This document shows, one piece after another, positions 44,379 to 52,749 of a DNA stretch of 64,000 nt. Under the pieces are notes generated by a model. It saw only the letters and a list, made by a program, of their open reading frames with translations. It had not been told where the DNA came from and ran no database searches. The translations under genes were made by a program, and so were the position numbers. Every line of letters starts with the position of its first letter. Within the stretch, counting starts at the first letter, position 1. Origin of the DNA: Photobacterium profundum (GTDB taxonomy: Bacteria > Pseudomonadota > Gammaproteobacteria > Enterobacterales > Vibrionaceae); NCBI RefSeq assembly GCF_003026285.1, contig NZ_PYOD01000002.1, positions 930,001 through 994,000 of the forward strand, written 5' to 3'.

Positions 44379-44591
44379 AATCGAACGTATGGGGCACATA
44401 TGACCGCCGAAACTATTATGAATATGGGTTACCTGCATGGGGTGGGCAATTCGTGCTGCATTGCCATGGCTTATTATTAATCTTCTTAATGTTGATTACT
44501 TATATTCATCAGATCTCATTATTTCTACCTGAATATATTGATAGCCTTCGGGTACCAATAAAGTAGCTAGACTGAAGCTGTTGAAAAAATT
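44379..44591 (+). pseudogene. Rearranged partial copy of the dctM 3' end
   Basis: Matches dctM at 42436-42495 and then jumps to 42719-42873, deleting about 225 bases. Near-identical GCWTGGGG words occur at both edges of the deletion in the intact gene. The last 14 codons (SLFLPEYIDSLRVPIK) and about 30 bases past the stop are almost identical to the parent, while the upstream part has drifted. Confidence 0.85.
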
Positions 44592-44592
44592 A

Positions 44593-44622
44593 AAAGAGCG
44601 CTGATAGAGTGCTCTTTTTTAT
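44593..44622 (+). terminator. Terminator after the dctM relic
   Basis: Stem AGAGC/GCTCT with an 11-base spacer followed by a run of T. It lies directly after the duplicated segment. Confidence 0.65.
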
Positions 44623-44666
44623 TGTGTATTTATACCAATCTAGACAAGTACCTGAATACTCCGAAT

Positions 44667-44680
44667 ATTGGTTCACCAAT
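44667..44680. promoter_or_regulatory. UxuR-type operator 1 (distal GH3 site)
   Basis: ATTGGTTCACCAAT, a near-perfect palindrome of the TTGGTNNACCAA class, about 210 bases upstream of the GH3 start. Confidence 0.6.
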
Positions 44681-44811
44681 GCCATGTGAATGATAACCAT
44701 TCTGTGACCTATTTAACAAAAAAAGTATTGTTATAAAGTGTAAGTATATTTTTGTGAGCAATAGGGACTGAAAATTAAAATTGGTTGATCTGATTGGCAC
44801 TTTCACCTTAT

Positions 44812-44823
44812 TTGGTTAACCAG
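44812..44823. promoter_or_regulatory. UxuR-type operator 2 (proximal GH3 site)
   Basis: TTGGTTAACCAG, one mismatch from a perfect TTGGTTAACCAA palindrome, 66 bases before the GH3 start. A weaker half-site, TTGGTTGATC, lies at 44781-44790. Confidence 0.7.
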
Positions 44824-44888
44824 TTTGTTTTTCTGCCTATATTATTAGAACTGTTGGATAGCAGTGGCACATAATAATAAGGATTCCT

Positions 44889-47147
44889 ATGAACCGTAAA
44901 CTCTTTACCTTAGCACCTATAGCAGTGGCGCTAGTACTCGCAGGTTGTAATTCATCAAACTCAAATGACGGCAAGGATGATCTTCTTCAACCAATTGTTC
45001 AATCGAAAGTACACGACATTCTTAACGTTGATGGTTACCAATTCCGTGATGCCAATGGTGATGGCAAGCTTGCACCCTATGAGGACTGGCGTTTAACGTC
45101 GGCAGAACGTGCTGCTGACCTAGTTAGCCGTATGACTCTCGAAGAAAAAGTCGGCATGATGCTGATCGATACTTTGAATGCTGAAGCGTATGGATATATT
45201 GGTAGCGAACACCAAAATTTGGTCAATCGTCAGATGATGAATCGTTTTATCTTCCGCAATACGATTCTGACTCAAGACGAGATTAATGCACTGACTGATG
45301 AAGAGCGACAAGATGGTGGTGCAGGCGGGCCTATGGGGGCTAACTATAAAATCAGCCCGATGGAAGCTGCTCAGTATATGAATAGCATGCAGGAGTTGAC
45401 TGAACGTACTCGTTTGGGTATCCCTGCGTTATTTAAATCGAATGCGCGTAACCATATCGACCCGAATGCTAAAGCGGGTATCAATGTTGATTCAGGTGCT
45501 TTCTCGTCATGGCCGAAAGAAGGTGGGCTTGCAGCTACGGGTGATATGGCGTTGATCGGTGAATTCGGTAATATTATGCGTGCAGAGTGGAATGCTATTG
45601 GTTTGCGTGGCATGTACGGTTATATGGCTGATCTCGCTACTGAACCGCGTTGGTATCGTGTGCATGAAACTTTTACAGAAGATGCAGATCTGGCTTCAGA
45701 AATTATGACATCTTTGGTTGGCAACCTACAAGGTAAAGACGTTTCCTCCGACAGTATCGTACTAACCATGAAGCACTTCCCTGGTGGCGGCCCGCAGTTC
45801 CTTGGGGCAGATCCACATTATATTGCTGGTCAACATCAGAGCTATCCGGCGGGTAATTTTGATTACCACGTCAAACCCTTTATTGCAGCGATTGATGCAG
45901 GTGTTGCTGCAATGATGCCTTACTACGGAATAGTCGGGGGCGGTGAGTGGTCAATCAACAACCCTGATAGCACAGACTTGGATGCTGGTGGTATACCTCT
46001 AGGCGATCTTCTACATGACCGCGTGAAAAATACAGTCCGTGTACCGAACAATGATTACTCTACTAGCGTCGGTACGCCTGCAGGTAATGTTGGTGTCGCT
46101 TTTTCGAAAGGCATCTTAGATGGCCTTCTGCGTAAAGAGCTGGGCTTTAAAGGGGTTATTAATTCCGATACGGGTATCATCAATGATCAAAATGAAGTGC
46201 ATACTGATTATGAGATGATGCACAATAATCGTGCTTGGGGTCTACAGGATAAAGACAAGACAGAGCAATTTGTTATCGCCATTGAGGCAGGTACAGATGT
46301 ATTTTCTGGGTTCAAGAATAATGCAGAAATCCGTACTGTGGTTGAGCAAGGATTAGTTTCTGAAGCACGTATTGATGAGTCAGTTAAACGTCTTCTGGAA
46401 GTACAATTTGACTTAGGGCTGTTTGAAAATGCTTATGTCGATGCCGACACAGCGAACGCTATTGTGGGTAATGCTGAATTCCAAGAAAAAGCTCAGCTAG
46501 CACAGCGTATGGCCGTTGTATTACTTGAAAATACAGATGCAACTTTACCATTACCGACTGCATCTAGCCTCTTTACTATGGGTATGGATGGCGAAATCGC
46601 AGAAGAGTACGGTTTCGATGTAACCATCGGTGATGACGATGAAGGTAATAAAGTAGCAGCTGCGACTGAAAGTGATTATGCATTAATCCGTGTGCGTGTT
46701 GATAATATTCCGGCAGTTATTACGGGTGATACTCCCACTAACCGTGCATTAGTATTTGGTGGTTCTGATTTTGACGAATTGTCAGTACTTGATTTCACTG
46801 GCATGGCTAAATCTGAGTCTTGGGTAATTACTCCGTCTCTAGACGATATCCAAGCTGTGATGGGGGAGGTTGGTGCTGAAAATACCGTCCTTTCTGTGTA
46901 CTTCCGTCAGCCATACGTGCTGGATGATACCAGCGGTTTGAAGGGCGCTGGCGCGATACTAGCAACATTTGGTTCGGATGATCGTGCTGTGATGGATGTT
47001 ATCAGCGGTGAGTTTAAACCTACCGGTAAACTACCATTTGCATTGGCTAACAGTGCCCAAGCGATTCTTGACCAAGATTCTGATGCTCCGGGTTACAAAG
47101 AAGGTGATGAGCTATATCCATTCGGTCACGGATTAAACTACAAGTAA
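44889..47147 (+). CDS. GH3-family beta-glycosidase lipoprotein
   Basis: A 752-residue protein with lipoprotein signal LAPIAVALVLAGC (predicted acylated C20), an EF-hand-like Ca2+ loop (RDANGDGKLAPYEDW), and then the GH3 catalytic domain. MTLEEKVGMM opens the family barrel, MKHFPGGG is the substrate-binding KH motif, and GFKGVINSDTG carries the nucleophile Asp. A C-terminal (alpha/beta)6 domain follows. GH3 enzymes release non-reducing-end sugars. The two UxuR-type operators upstream, shared with the glucuronate genes, suggest it frees a uronic acid or a uronic-acid-containing glycan. This is inference; classical GH3 substrates are beta-glucosides. Confidence 0.88.
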   Translation: MNRKLFTLAPIAVALVLAGCNSSNSNDGKDDLLQPIVQSKVHDILNVDGYQFRDANGDGKLAPYEDWRLTSAERAADLVSRMTLEEKVGMMLIDTLNAEAYGYIGSEHQNLVNRQMMNRFIFRNTILTQDEINALTDEERQDGGAGGPMGANYKISPMEAAQYMNSMQELTERTRLGIPALFKSNARNHIDPNAKAGINVDSGAFSSWPKEGGLAATGDMALIGEFGNIMRAEWNAIGLRGMYGYMADLATEPRWYRVHETFTEDADLASEIMTSLVGNLQGKDVSSDSIVLTMKHFPGGGPQFLGADPHYIAGQHQSYPAGNFDYHVKPFIAAIDAGVAAMMPYYGIVGGGEWSINNPDSTDLDAGGIPLGDLLHDRVKNTVRVPNNDYSTSVGTPAGNVGVAFSKGILDGLLRKELGFKGVINSDTGIINDQNEVHTDYEMMHNNRAWGLQDKDKTEQFVIAIEAGTDVFSGFKNNAEIRTVVEQGLVSEARIDESVKRLLEVQFDLGLFENAYVDADTANAIVGNAEFQEKAQLAQRMAVVLLENTDATLPLPTASSLFTMGMDGEIAEEYGFDVTIGDDDEGNKVAAATESDYALIRVRVDNIPAVITGDTPTNRALVFGGSDFDELSVLDFTGMAKSESWVITPSLDDIQAVMGEVGAENTVLSVYFRQPYVLDDTSGLKGAGAILATFGSDDRAVMDVISGEFKPTGKLPFALANSAQAILDQDSDAPGYKEGDELYPFGHGLNYK

Positions 47148-47177
47148 ATAAATGAGTTTAGTGATTTCAGCGAGATA

Positions 47178-47206
47178 AAATGCCAGATAACTATCTGGCA
47201 TTTTTT
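47178..47206 (+). terminator. Terminator of the GH3 gene
   Basis: Stem ATGCCAGATA/TATCTGGCAT with a TTTTTT tail. Confidence 0.85.
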
Positions 47207-47245
47207 ATATATGAATACGGATCAAGATCAATAAAATACGACTAA

Positions 47246-47259
47246 CTGGTCAACCAATT
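47246..47259. promoter_or_regulatory. UxuR-type operator 3 (yhcH unit)
   Basis: CTGGTCAACCAATT, core TGGTCAACCA, about 95 bases before the YhcH-family start. Confidence 0.65.
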
Positions 47260-47352
47260 GATTGTGGTGGTATATAATGTTTATATTCCATTCGTAAACA
47301 TACTTTTGGTAATACTTTAATTTTCAAATCATTTAGATTGATAGAGGTTCTT

Positions 47353-47820
47353 TTGTTTAAAGGTAATTTAAATCAGTTACATTCAGTTTCAGGTTTACCT
47401 GAAAAAATATTGGAATGTATCAATAGCGTAAAAAACATTTTAGACCACAATGCAGAGGTGGGCACTTATCCATTGCTGGAAGATAAAGCATTTTTCTTTA
47501 TTGTTAATGACCATACAGAACTATTAGAAAAAAGGCGCTCTGAATGTCACCAAAAGTATATTGATGTGCAAATAGTATTAGAAGGTGAAGAAACCTTTGG
47601 TTATAGCGAACATCCATTTTTATCGTTAGATGAAGACTTGTTTGAACAAAAAGATATTGCTTTTAGTGAAGACATTATTAATGAACAATTTGTAACACTA
47701 CAGTCTGGTGATTTTATTGTTTTCACTGCAGAACAGCCTCATCGTCCATTAATCGCAGTTAATACGCCAGCTCCAGTTAAAAAAGTAGTTATTAAAATAG
47801 ATAGAACATTAGTTAATTAG
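47353..47820 (+). CDS. YhcH/YjgK/YiaL (DUF386) family protein
   Basis: A 155-residue cupin-like protein (FKGNLNQL start, KYIDVQIVLEGEETFGYSE with metal-ligand candidates, GDFIVFTAEQPHRP). DUF386 members are linked to sugar-acid and sialic-acid use and to beta-galactosidase (EbgC); some act on open-chain or anomeric forms. TTG at 47353 is taken as start because AGAGG lies five bases before it; a TTG at 47338 has no site. It shares a UxuR-type operator with the uronate genes and probably acts on an intermediate of the same pathway. Confidence 0.8.
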   Translation: MFKGNLNQLHSVSGLPEKILECINSVKNILDHNAEVGTYPLLEDKAFFFIVNDHTELLEKRRSECHQKYIDVQIVLEGEETFGYSEHPFLSLDEDLFEQKDIAFSEDIINEQFVTLQSGDFIVFTAEQPHRPLIAVNTPAPVKKVVIKIDRTLVN

Positions 47821-47828
47821 GTGAAAAC

Positions 47829-48209
47829 ATGAATCAATATATTAATGTACTTACTTGGGATGACAGTAATATTCCGCATCGATTGTGGGTTGAAAAATGT
47901 GATAATGGCGGTGCTCGTTTATGTTTGAAAGTGATTAAAGATGTTGAACCTGAAATACTGTATTTAGACTTACCCGTTAATCAGCAGCAAGTAATAGGAG
48001 CATGGCAGGGGAAAGCATCACCAATATCGGATGAATTCAATGATGGGAAGCTGTATTCTCAAGTAAGAAGCTTACTTAACTTACCGCAAGGTTGCGTCGT
48101 TTGGACTGTTAATCATATTCAGATGCCGAGTGGATTAAAAATGTCGGCAGATAAATTGGCATTTATACCAGAAATGAAACAAGAACATGGTTTGTTAGTT
48201 GCTATATAG
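47829..48209 (+). CDS. Conserved-looking protein of unknown function
   Basis: A 126-residue soluble protein with no recognised domain (MNQYINVLTWDDSNIPHRLW at the start, LNLPQGCVVWTVNHIQMP near 80-97). No signal or membrane segment. It lies nine bases after the YhcH-family gene, with GGTGAAA before its ATG, so it is almost certainly cotranscribed and under the same UxuR-type operator. A role in uronate or glycan metabolism is inferred from position only. Confidence 0.65.
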   Translation: MNQYINVLTWDDSNIPHRLWVEKCDNGGARLCLKVIKDVEPEILYLDLPVNQQQVIGAWQGKASPISDEFNDGKLYSQVRSLLNLPQGCVVWTVNHIQMPSGLKMSADKLAFIPEMKQEHGLLVAI

Positions 48210-48237
48210 TCAGTGTGATACAGTTTTTAATAAAACA

Positions 48238-48271
48238 TCCCCATCAATGATGGTGTTATATTATGGGGATA
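48238..48271 (+). terminator. Terminator-like hairpin after the 126-residue gene
   Basis: ATCCCCAT pairs with ATGGGGAT across a loop of about 18 bases, followed by AATTATTTTAT. Confidence 0.45.
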
Positions 48272-48298
48272 ATTATTTTATGTATTTTACGATTGTTA

Positions 48299-48350
48299 TA
48301 TACCCAAGCTACCTCAAGATGCAGGATTATCTTGAGGTAACTTGGGTATA
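48299..48350. repeat. Intact 52-base inverted repeat (TATACCCAAG element)
   Basis: Two 22-base arms starting TATACCCAAG and ending CTTGGGTATA pair with a single mismatch around an 8-base loop GCAGGATT. It lies between convergent genes and may act as a bidirectional terminator. A degenerate relative occurs at 42927, so it is probably a dispersed element of this genome. Confidence 0.8.
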
Positions 48351-48355
48351 ACTCA

Positions 48356-48862
48356 CTAGACGGTGAGTTGTTTGGAATTACGATACATTTTATAGATAGT
48401 CACTGCGTTCACGATAATAAACGTTGCTTCCATCATTGTGCCGCCAATCGAACCTAATAATAAATTATTTGTTAGCCAGCAAAATGAATTAAATAGAATT
48501 AATAAGCGCATATGAATACCTCGGGCTTTAAATAAGCCCCAAGTAGCAACTGATGCCCCAAATATAGTCAAAATTTCATAGCTATGTTCAACATTGGGTA
48601 ATCCCATTACCCATAATAATCCAATAAAAAACCACATTACGAGGCTGGATTGCGTTTGGGTGGAGGCATAACTGCGTAGCGCGCTGATTCCACAGCCTAC
48701 GGCGGCAGTAACCGCACCCATTAAAATGAAGTGAGAGCAAAGAACAATTTGAAATACGGTTAGATGAAGCCGAAACTTATGTCCATCTTGATGCAAAAAT
48801 GCTGTCGCGCCGATTAAAAATGCAACTATACCAATAGTTTGTGGAAAATCTAATTCAGGCAT
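48356..48862 (-). CDS. ygjV: YgjV-like inner-membrane protein
   Basis: A 168-residue protein with about six helices (TIGIVAFLIGATAFLHQDGHKFRLHL is split by the first helix). It matches the Imp-YgjV family of small inner-membrane proteins of unknown function. It overlaps the upstream racemase-like gene by 8 bases, so the two form a unit. E. coli ygjV lies next to the hexuronate gene region (uxaCA/exuT), which fits the location beside uxaC here. A decayed second copy lies at 44099-44322. Confidence 0.75.
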   Translation of the reverse strand: MPELDFPQTIGIVAFLIGATAFLHQDGHKFRLHLTVFQIVLCSHFILMGAVTAAVGCGISALRSYASTQTQSSLVMWFFIGLLWVMGLPNVEHSYEILTIFGASVATWGLFKARGIHMRLLILFNSFCWLTNNLLLGSIGGTMMEATFIIVNAVTIYKMYRNSKQLTV

Positions 48863-49547
48863 GTGGCTTTACAGCCTCTGCAAGGTAACGAAGGCACAGT
48901 TCTGGGCTCGTTAATATTTCAAAGCTGCTTTCATTACAATACTGTATTGCAGGTGCCATAGATGTTTGCGCTAATACAATAACAGTTGGTTTGGTCTTTA
49001 CTGCATTAATATGTGCTGCGATTGTTCTGGCATACATTTCTGTATTTCCAGCGAAATAATAGGGCCAGGCTTTAGGTACTAATTCCGTTTGGATGAATGG
49101 CTGCTTTTTCCGTTGAGCTGTTGGTTGATCTAGGTGTTTGCTTGTTTCCACTTCGGTATTAACGGAATGCAATAATTCAACGGTAGGTGTTAATGTGCTA
49201 GAAAGTGCTGCAAGTACCAATATATTGTCATGTTGAATAGCGGCTTCTGCCATTGGGCGATCGACACGAATAACCTTCGCCGAAACATTAGGCGTTTTTT
49301 CAGCTAAATCACCAATAGTAGAACAGGTACAAATAATGATATCTACATTACTTTCTGCAATTTCTGTGATGGTTTGTTGTACGTCATTGGTTACTTGTTC
49401 GGTTAGACCGTCTTCCATAGCGTTTTGTAATAAACGTTCATTAGTATGATGTGAAATCGTAACCGAGGGGTCTTTAAGGTATCTATCAATATATGGCTTA
49501 AAGAGCGCTTCATTGGCTTTTAGGGTATAAAGAAAGCAGATATTCAT
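48855..49547 (-). CDS. Asp/Glu-racemase-superfamily protein
   Basis: A 230-residue protein of the aspartate/glutamate racemase fold. ICTCSTIGDLAEK (about 71-83) holds the first catalytic-type Cys region. The second Cys/active-site region near IVLAQTSMAPAIQYC lacks the usual Cys at the TS position, having S instead. The activity is therefore uncertain (racemase, isomerase or decarboxylase-like). It lies about 110 bases downstream of eda behind a terminator and overlaps ygjV. Confidence 0.65.
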   Translation of the reverse strand: MNICFLYTLKANEALFKPYIDRYLKDPSVTISHHTNERLLQNAMEDGLTEQVTNDVQQTITEIAESNVDIIICTCSTIGDLAEKTPNVSAKVIRVDRPMAEAAIQHDNILVLAALSSTLTPTVELLHSVNTEVETSKHLDQPTAQRKKQPFIQTELVPKAWPYYFAGNTEMYARTIAAHINAVKTKPTVIVLAQTSMAPAIQYCNESSFEILTSPELCLRYLAEAVKPHA

Positions 49548-49610
49548 TGGTGAAGTTCCCTTTATAAGTTGGTTTAAGTCATCTATTGGTATCGCGTATT
49601 TTCAGTAAAA

Positions 49611-49637
49611 GAAAGGCCTCCAGATGGAAGCCTTAAT
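49611..49637 (-). terminator. Terminator after eda
   Basis: On the minus strand AAGGCTTCC pairs with GGAGGCCTT (one G-T pair) around ATCT, followed by TCTTTTA. It ends the TRAP-uxuB-uxaC-kdgK-eda transcript. Confidence 0.75.
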
Positions 49638-49658
49638 ATTATAAAACTGCTATATCAA

Positions 49659-50285
49659 TTATTTCACTAAGTCGGCAGCTTCACGCGCTAAACGACCAAT
49701 TTCATCCCAACGGCCTTCGTTGATCATCGTCTTATCGACCATCCAAGTACCACCACATGCGTAAACTCGGTCAATGGCGAGGTAGTCTTTTACATTGTTA
49801 ATGTTGATACCACCTGTCGGCATTAGCTGAATTTGAGTATACGGCGCAAGTAGAGATTTCAGCATATTAATGCCACCTGATGCTTCCGCAGGGAAGAACT
49901 TCAATGTAGTTAGACCAAGTTCTAACGCGGCTTCAACTGCACTTGGGTTGTTAACACCAGGAACGATATCGATGCCAATTTCCTGACATGCTTTAACGGT
50001 TGTTGGGTTTAAGCCTGGAGAGACAACAAACGTTGCACCTGCATCTTTCGCTGCCTGTGCTTGTTCGCGGTTAAGTACCGTACCAGCACCGATTAGCATA
50101 TCTGGTTGGGCTTCGCGAAGCAGACGAATTGCCTCTACTGCTGCATCTGAGCGGAAAGTGATCTCAGCGGCAGGTAGGCCATTTTCAGCCAATGCTTTGC
50201 CCAGAGGAATAATGTCTTCAGCGCGGTCGATAGCGATAACTGGAATAACTTTAATTTCGGCTAGTTGTTGTGCAATGGTGCTCAT
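49659..50285 (-). CDS. eda: KDPG/KHG aldolase
   Basis: A 208-residue class I aldolase with IPVIAIDRAEDIIPLGKALAENG, the GAGTVLNREQ motif, FVVSPGLNP, and the Schiff-base Lys region TTLKFFPAEASGG (about 131-143). It splits 2-keto-3-deoxy-6-phosphogluconate into pyruvate and glyceraldehyde-3-phosphate, the final step of hexuronate breakdown. Gap of 13 bases after kdgK. Cytoplasmic. Confidence 0.95.
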   Translation of the reverse strand: MSTIAQQLAEIKVIPVIAIDRAEDIIPLGKALAENGLPAAEITFRSDAAVEAIRLLREAQPDMLIGAGTVLNREQAQAAKDAGATFVVSPGLNPTTVKACQEIGIDIVPGVNNPSAVEAALELGLTTLKFFPAEASGGINMLKSLLAPYTQIQLMPTGGININNVKDYLAIDRVYACGGTWMVDKTMINEGRWDEIGRLAREAADLVK

Positions 50286-50298
50286 TGTCTGACTTCCT

Positions 50299-51270
50299 TT
50301 ATAATTTTGTTGTTATGGTTGAAGCGGTCGAGTGGAGATTAAAATCCATCGCTTCGGTGGCATAGCATGGGATAATCGCCCCTTTGTGCTGGATCACCGT
50401 ACCGGCTAACTGATGACCCTGAAGCGCCGCTTCTCGTGGCGTTTTATCGGTAAGGTAACCTGATAAAAAACCGGCATTAAATGAATCACCAGCCGATGTA
50501 GTATCAATAACCGTTTCTACTGGTGTTGTACCAATAAGTTCTGGCTTATCGGTAGTGTAATCAGTATATAAGCAGCCTTTGGGCCCCATTTTAAGCACGA
50601 CTTTTTTCACGCCAGCGCTCTCTAAACGATCCAATGTTGCTTGCGATGAAGTATCTCCCCATAAGGTTTCTTCGTCGTCGTCAGTCACTAACGCAAGGTT
50701 GGTAAACGACAATATTTGCTTGTAGCACTTACGCGCTTCATCGGCATTTTCCCACAACGCAGGGCGATAGTTGGAATCAAAAGCAATTTCAACGCCATTG
50801 CGAGACAGTTGTCCAAGCAACGTGACTAATTGTTGACGATCTTTCACGGGTAAAATCGCTAAGCTAATACCGCTGACGTAGACCATATCAACGGTTTGCA
50901 AATGGTTTTCTACTTGCGAAAAATCAGGGTGACGAACAAGATAGCGTGCCGCCGATTGGTTACGCCAATACAGGAATGTACGTTCACCTTGCTCATCAAG
51001 TTGGATCAAATATAAACCAGGCCGACGTGTTTTATCACGTAACACGTGTTCGGTATTGATCCCTTCTTGTTGCCAGCGAGAAAGCATACCGTCACTGATA
51101 GCATCGATACCTAGTGCGCTGATGTAATCAATTTCGACAGATTGTCCTGCGGTACGTGCCATATATACCGCAGTATTCAGTGAATCGCCGCCATAGGCTT
51201 GCTGCATGGTGCCAAAAGGGGCGCCATTGAGCTCGATCATGCATTCGCCGATAATTGCGATGCGTTTCAT
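50299..51270 (-). CDS. kdgK: 2-keto-3-deoxygluconate kinase
   Basis: A 323-residue PfkB-family kinase starting [16 protein letters not shown], with [13 protein letters not shown] near the substrate site and the ATP/anion-hole motif [18 protein letters not shown] (about 255-272). It phosphorylates 2-keto-3-deoxygluconate. The ATG at 51270 has GGAGA upstream and overlaps the uxaC stop (ATGA); the longer frame to 51399 lies inside uxaC and was rejected. Confidence 0.93.
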   Translation of the reverse strand: MKRIAIIGECMIELNGAPFGTMQQAYGGDSLNTAVYMARTAGQSVEIDYISALGIDAISDGMLSRWQQEGINTEHVLRDKTRRPGLYLIQLDEQGERTFLYWRNQSAARYLVRHPDFSQVENHLQTVDMVYVSGISLAILPVKDRQQLVTLLGQLSRNGVEIAFDSNYRPALWENADEARKCYKQILSFTNLALVTDDDEETLWGDTSSQATLDRLESAGVKKVVLKMGPKGCLYTDYTTDKPELIGTTPVETVIDTTSAGDSFNAGFLSGYLTDKTPREAALQGHQLAGTVIQHKGAIIPCYATEAMDFNLHSTASTITTKL

Positions 51271-52691
51271 GCAAACTCTCCAGGTAATTTGAAGTAATTT
51301 TTTGCGTTGTTGAAAGCGATATCTTGAACAAGCTTGCCTAACATTGCCATGTCGTGAGGTGCTTCGCCATTTTGTACCCACTGACCAATCATGTTGCACA
51401 GAATACGACGGAAATATTCATGGCGGGTATACGATAGGAAACTACGAGAATCCGTTAGCATACCCACAAACTGGCTTAACAGACCCAATTGAGACAATTG
51501 TTCCATCTGACGTTGCATGCCATCTTTTTGATCGTTGAACCACCAACCCGAACCAAATTGTACTTTGCCAGCAATGCCGCCACCTTGGAAGTTACCAATC
51601 ATTGTCGCCATCATTTCGTTATCGCGAGGGTTCAGGCAATAAAGAATGGTTTTTGGTAGCTCATTTGTGATGTCCATGGCATTAAGTAGCGAGGCCAATT
51701 CCAATGCAAACGGACGGTCACCTACAGAGTCAAAACCGCTGTCGGCGCCTAAGAGCTTGAACATGCGGGTGCTGTTATTGCGTTGTGCGCCAATATGAAG
51801 CTGCATTACCCAGCCACGCTTCGCATATTGAGTTCCTAGCCACACTTGAACAGCTGTGCTGAATTGGTCGACTTCTTGTTCAGTCAGTATTTCGTTATTA
51901 AGACGTCGTGCTAGCATGGTATCCAATACAGATTCTGCTGGTATTCTGCCGTAGCGAACAATCTCAATGCCGTGGTCAGCGGCACGGCAGCCATGCGCTG
52001 CAAAATGCTCAAGGCGACGATCCAATGCTGTGAGTAAATCTGCGAAACGGGTAATCTCAATATCAGCGACTTCACCTAAAAGTTGCATATATTCTGAAAA
52101 GCCGTCTAGCTCGATTTTGAAGGCACGATCAGGGCGCCAGCTTGGTGCCACTTCGATATCACAAGTCTCATCTTCAGCAATGGCTTTATGGTGCTCTAGT
52201 GTATGGATAGGATCATCGGTAGTGCCCGCCATAACCACGTTCATTTGTTTCATGATACCGCGCGCAGAAAACTCAGGGCTCGCTAGCATTTCATTACATT
52301 CGTGCCAGATATCTTCAGCGGTTTCAGGGCTGAATAGTTTGCCAGTAATACCAAATGGACGACGTAATTCTAGGTGAGTCCAGTGGTACAGTGGATTGCC
52401 CAGTGTCTGTGGTACTGTTTTAGCCCATGCCATGTATTTTTCAAAATCAGAGGTTTCTTTACCTGTGATGAGCGACTCGCTAATACCAGCAGCTCGCATA
52501 CCGCGCCACTTGTAGTGATCGCCTTCTAGCCACATTTGACCAAGATTGTCGAAACGACGGTTATCTGCGACTTCTTGCGCGTTAAGATGGCAATGGTAAT
52601 CATAGATAGGCATGTCTTTCGCGAAATCATGATATAAACGACGTGCAACCTCATTGGTTAGAAGAAAATCGTCACATAGAAAAGCTTTCAT
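51267..52691 (-). CDS. uxaC: Glucuronate isomerase
   Basis: A 474-residue amidohydrolase-fold isomerase with [20 protein letters not shown] (metal ligands H-x-H) and [15 protein letters not shown] near the start. It converts D-glucuronate to D-fructuronate (and D-galacturonate to D-tagaturonate). Located after uxuB and overlapping kdgK in a tight operon. No uxaA or uxaB lies in the window, so only the glucuronate branch is complete here. Confidence 0.96.
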   Translation of the reverse strand: MKAFLCDDFLLTNEVARRLYHDFAKDMPIYDYHCHLNAQEVADNRRFDNLGQMWLEGDHYKWRGMRAAGISESLITGKETSDFEKYMAWAKTVPQTLGNPLYHWTHLELRRPFGITGKLFSPETAEDIWHECNEMLASPEFSARGIMKQMNVVMAGTTDDPIHTLEHHKAIAEDETCDIEVAPSWRPDRAFKIELDGFSEYMQLLGEVADIEITRFADLLTALDRRLEHFAAHGCRAADHGIEIVRYGRIPAESVLDTMLARRLNNEILTEQEVDQFSTAVQVWLGTQYAKRGWVMQLHIGAQRNNSTRMFKLLGADSGFDSVGDRPFALELASLLNAMDITNELPKTILYCLNPRDNEMMATMIGNFQGGGIAGKVQFGSGWWFNDQKDGMQRQMEQLSQLGLLSQFVGMLTDSRSFLSYTRHEYFRRILCNMIGQWVQNGEAPHDMAMLGKLVQDIAFNNAKNYFKLPGEFA

Positions 52692-52710
52692 AGATGGCTC
52701 CAGAAAAGTC

Positions 52711-52740
52711 TCCCCTCGAAAAGTGTATTTTTCGAGGGGA
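52711..52740 (-). terminator. Intra-operon stem-loop between uxuB and uxaC
   Basis: A 12-bp stem TCCCCTCGAAAA/TTTTCGAGGGGA with loop GTGTAT. No T-run follows on the minus strand, so it may stabilise or process mRNA rather than stop transcription. Confidence 0.7.
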
Positions 52741-52749
52741 TAGAATTAA

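Larger units (their letters stand above)
44012..44888. other. Scar region with gene relics and UxuR-type operators
   Basis: Contains decayed copies of ygjV (44099-44322) and dctM (44379-44591), a hairpin terminator (44593-44622), and two TTGGTNNACCAA-like palindromes before the GH3 gene. The open frame 44273-44566 is built from the dctM relic and is not counted as a gene. Confidence 0.75.

Noticed and set aside
44273..44566. 97-codon open frame in the scar region
   Set aside because: Its second half is the rearranged dctM end and its first half is antisense to the ygjV relic, so it is a chance fusion rather than a gene.
51271..51399. N-terminal extension of kdgK
   Set aside because: It lies wholly within uxaC in another frame. 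The ATG at 51270 has GGAGA and the family-typical start MKRIAIIGE.
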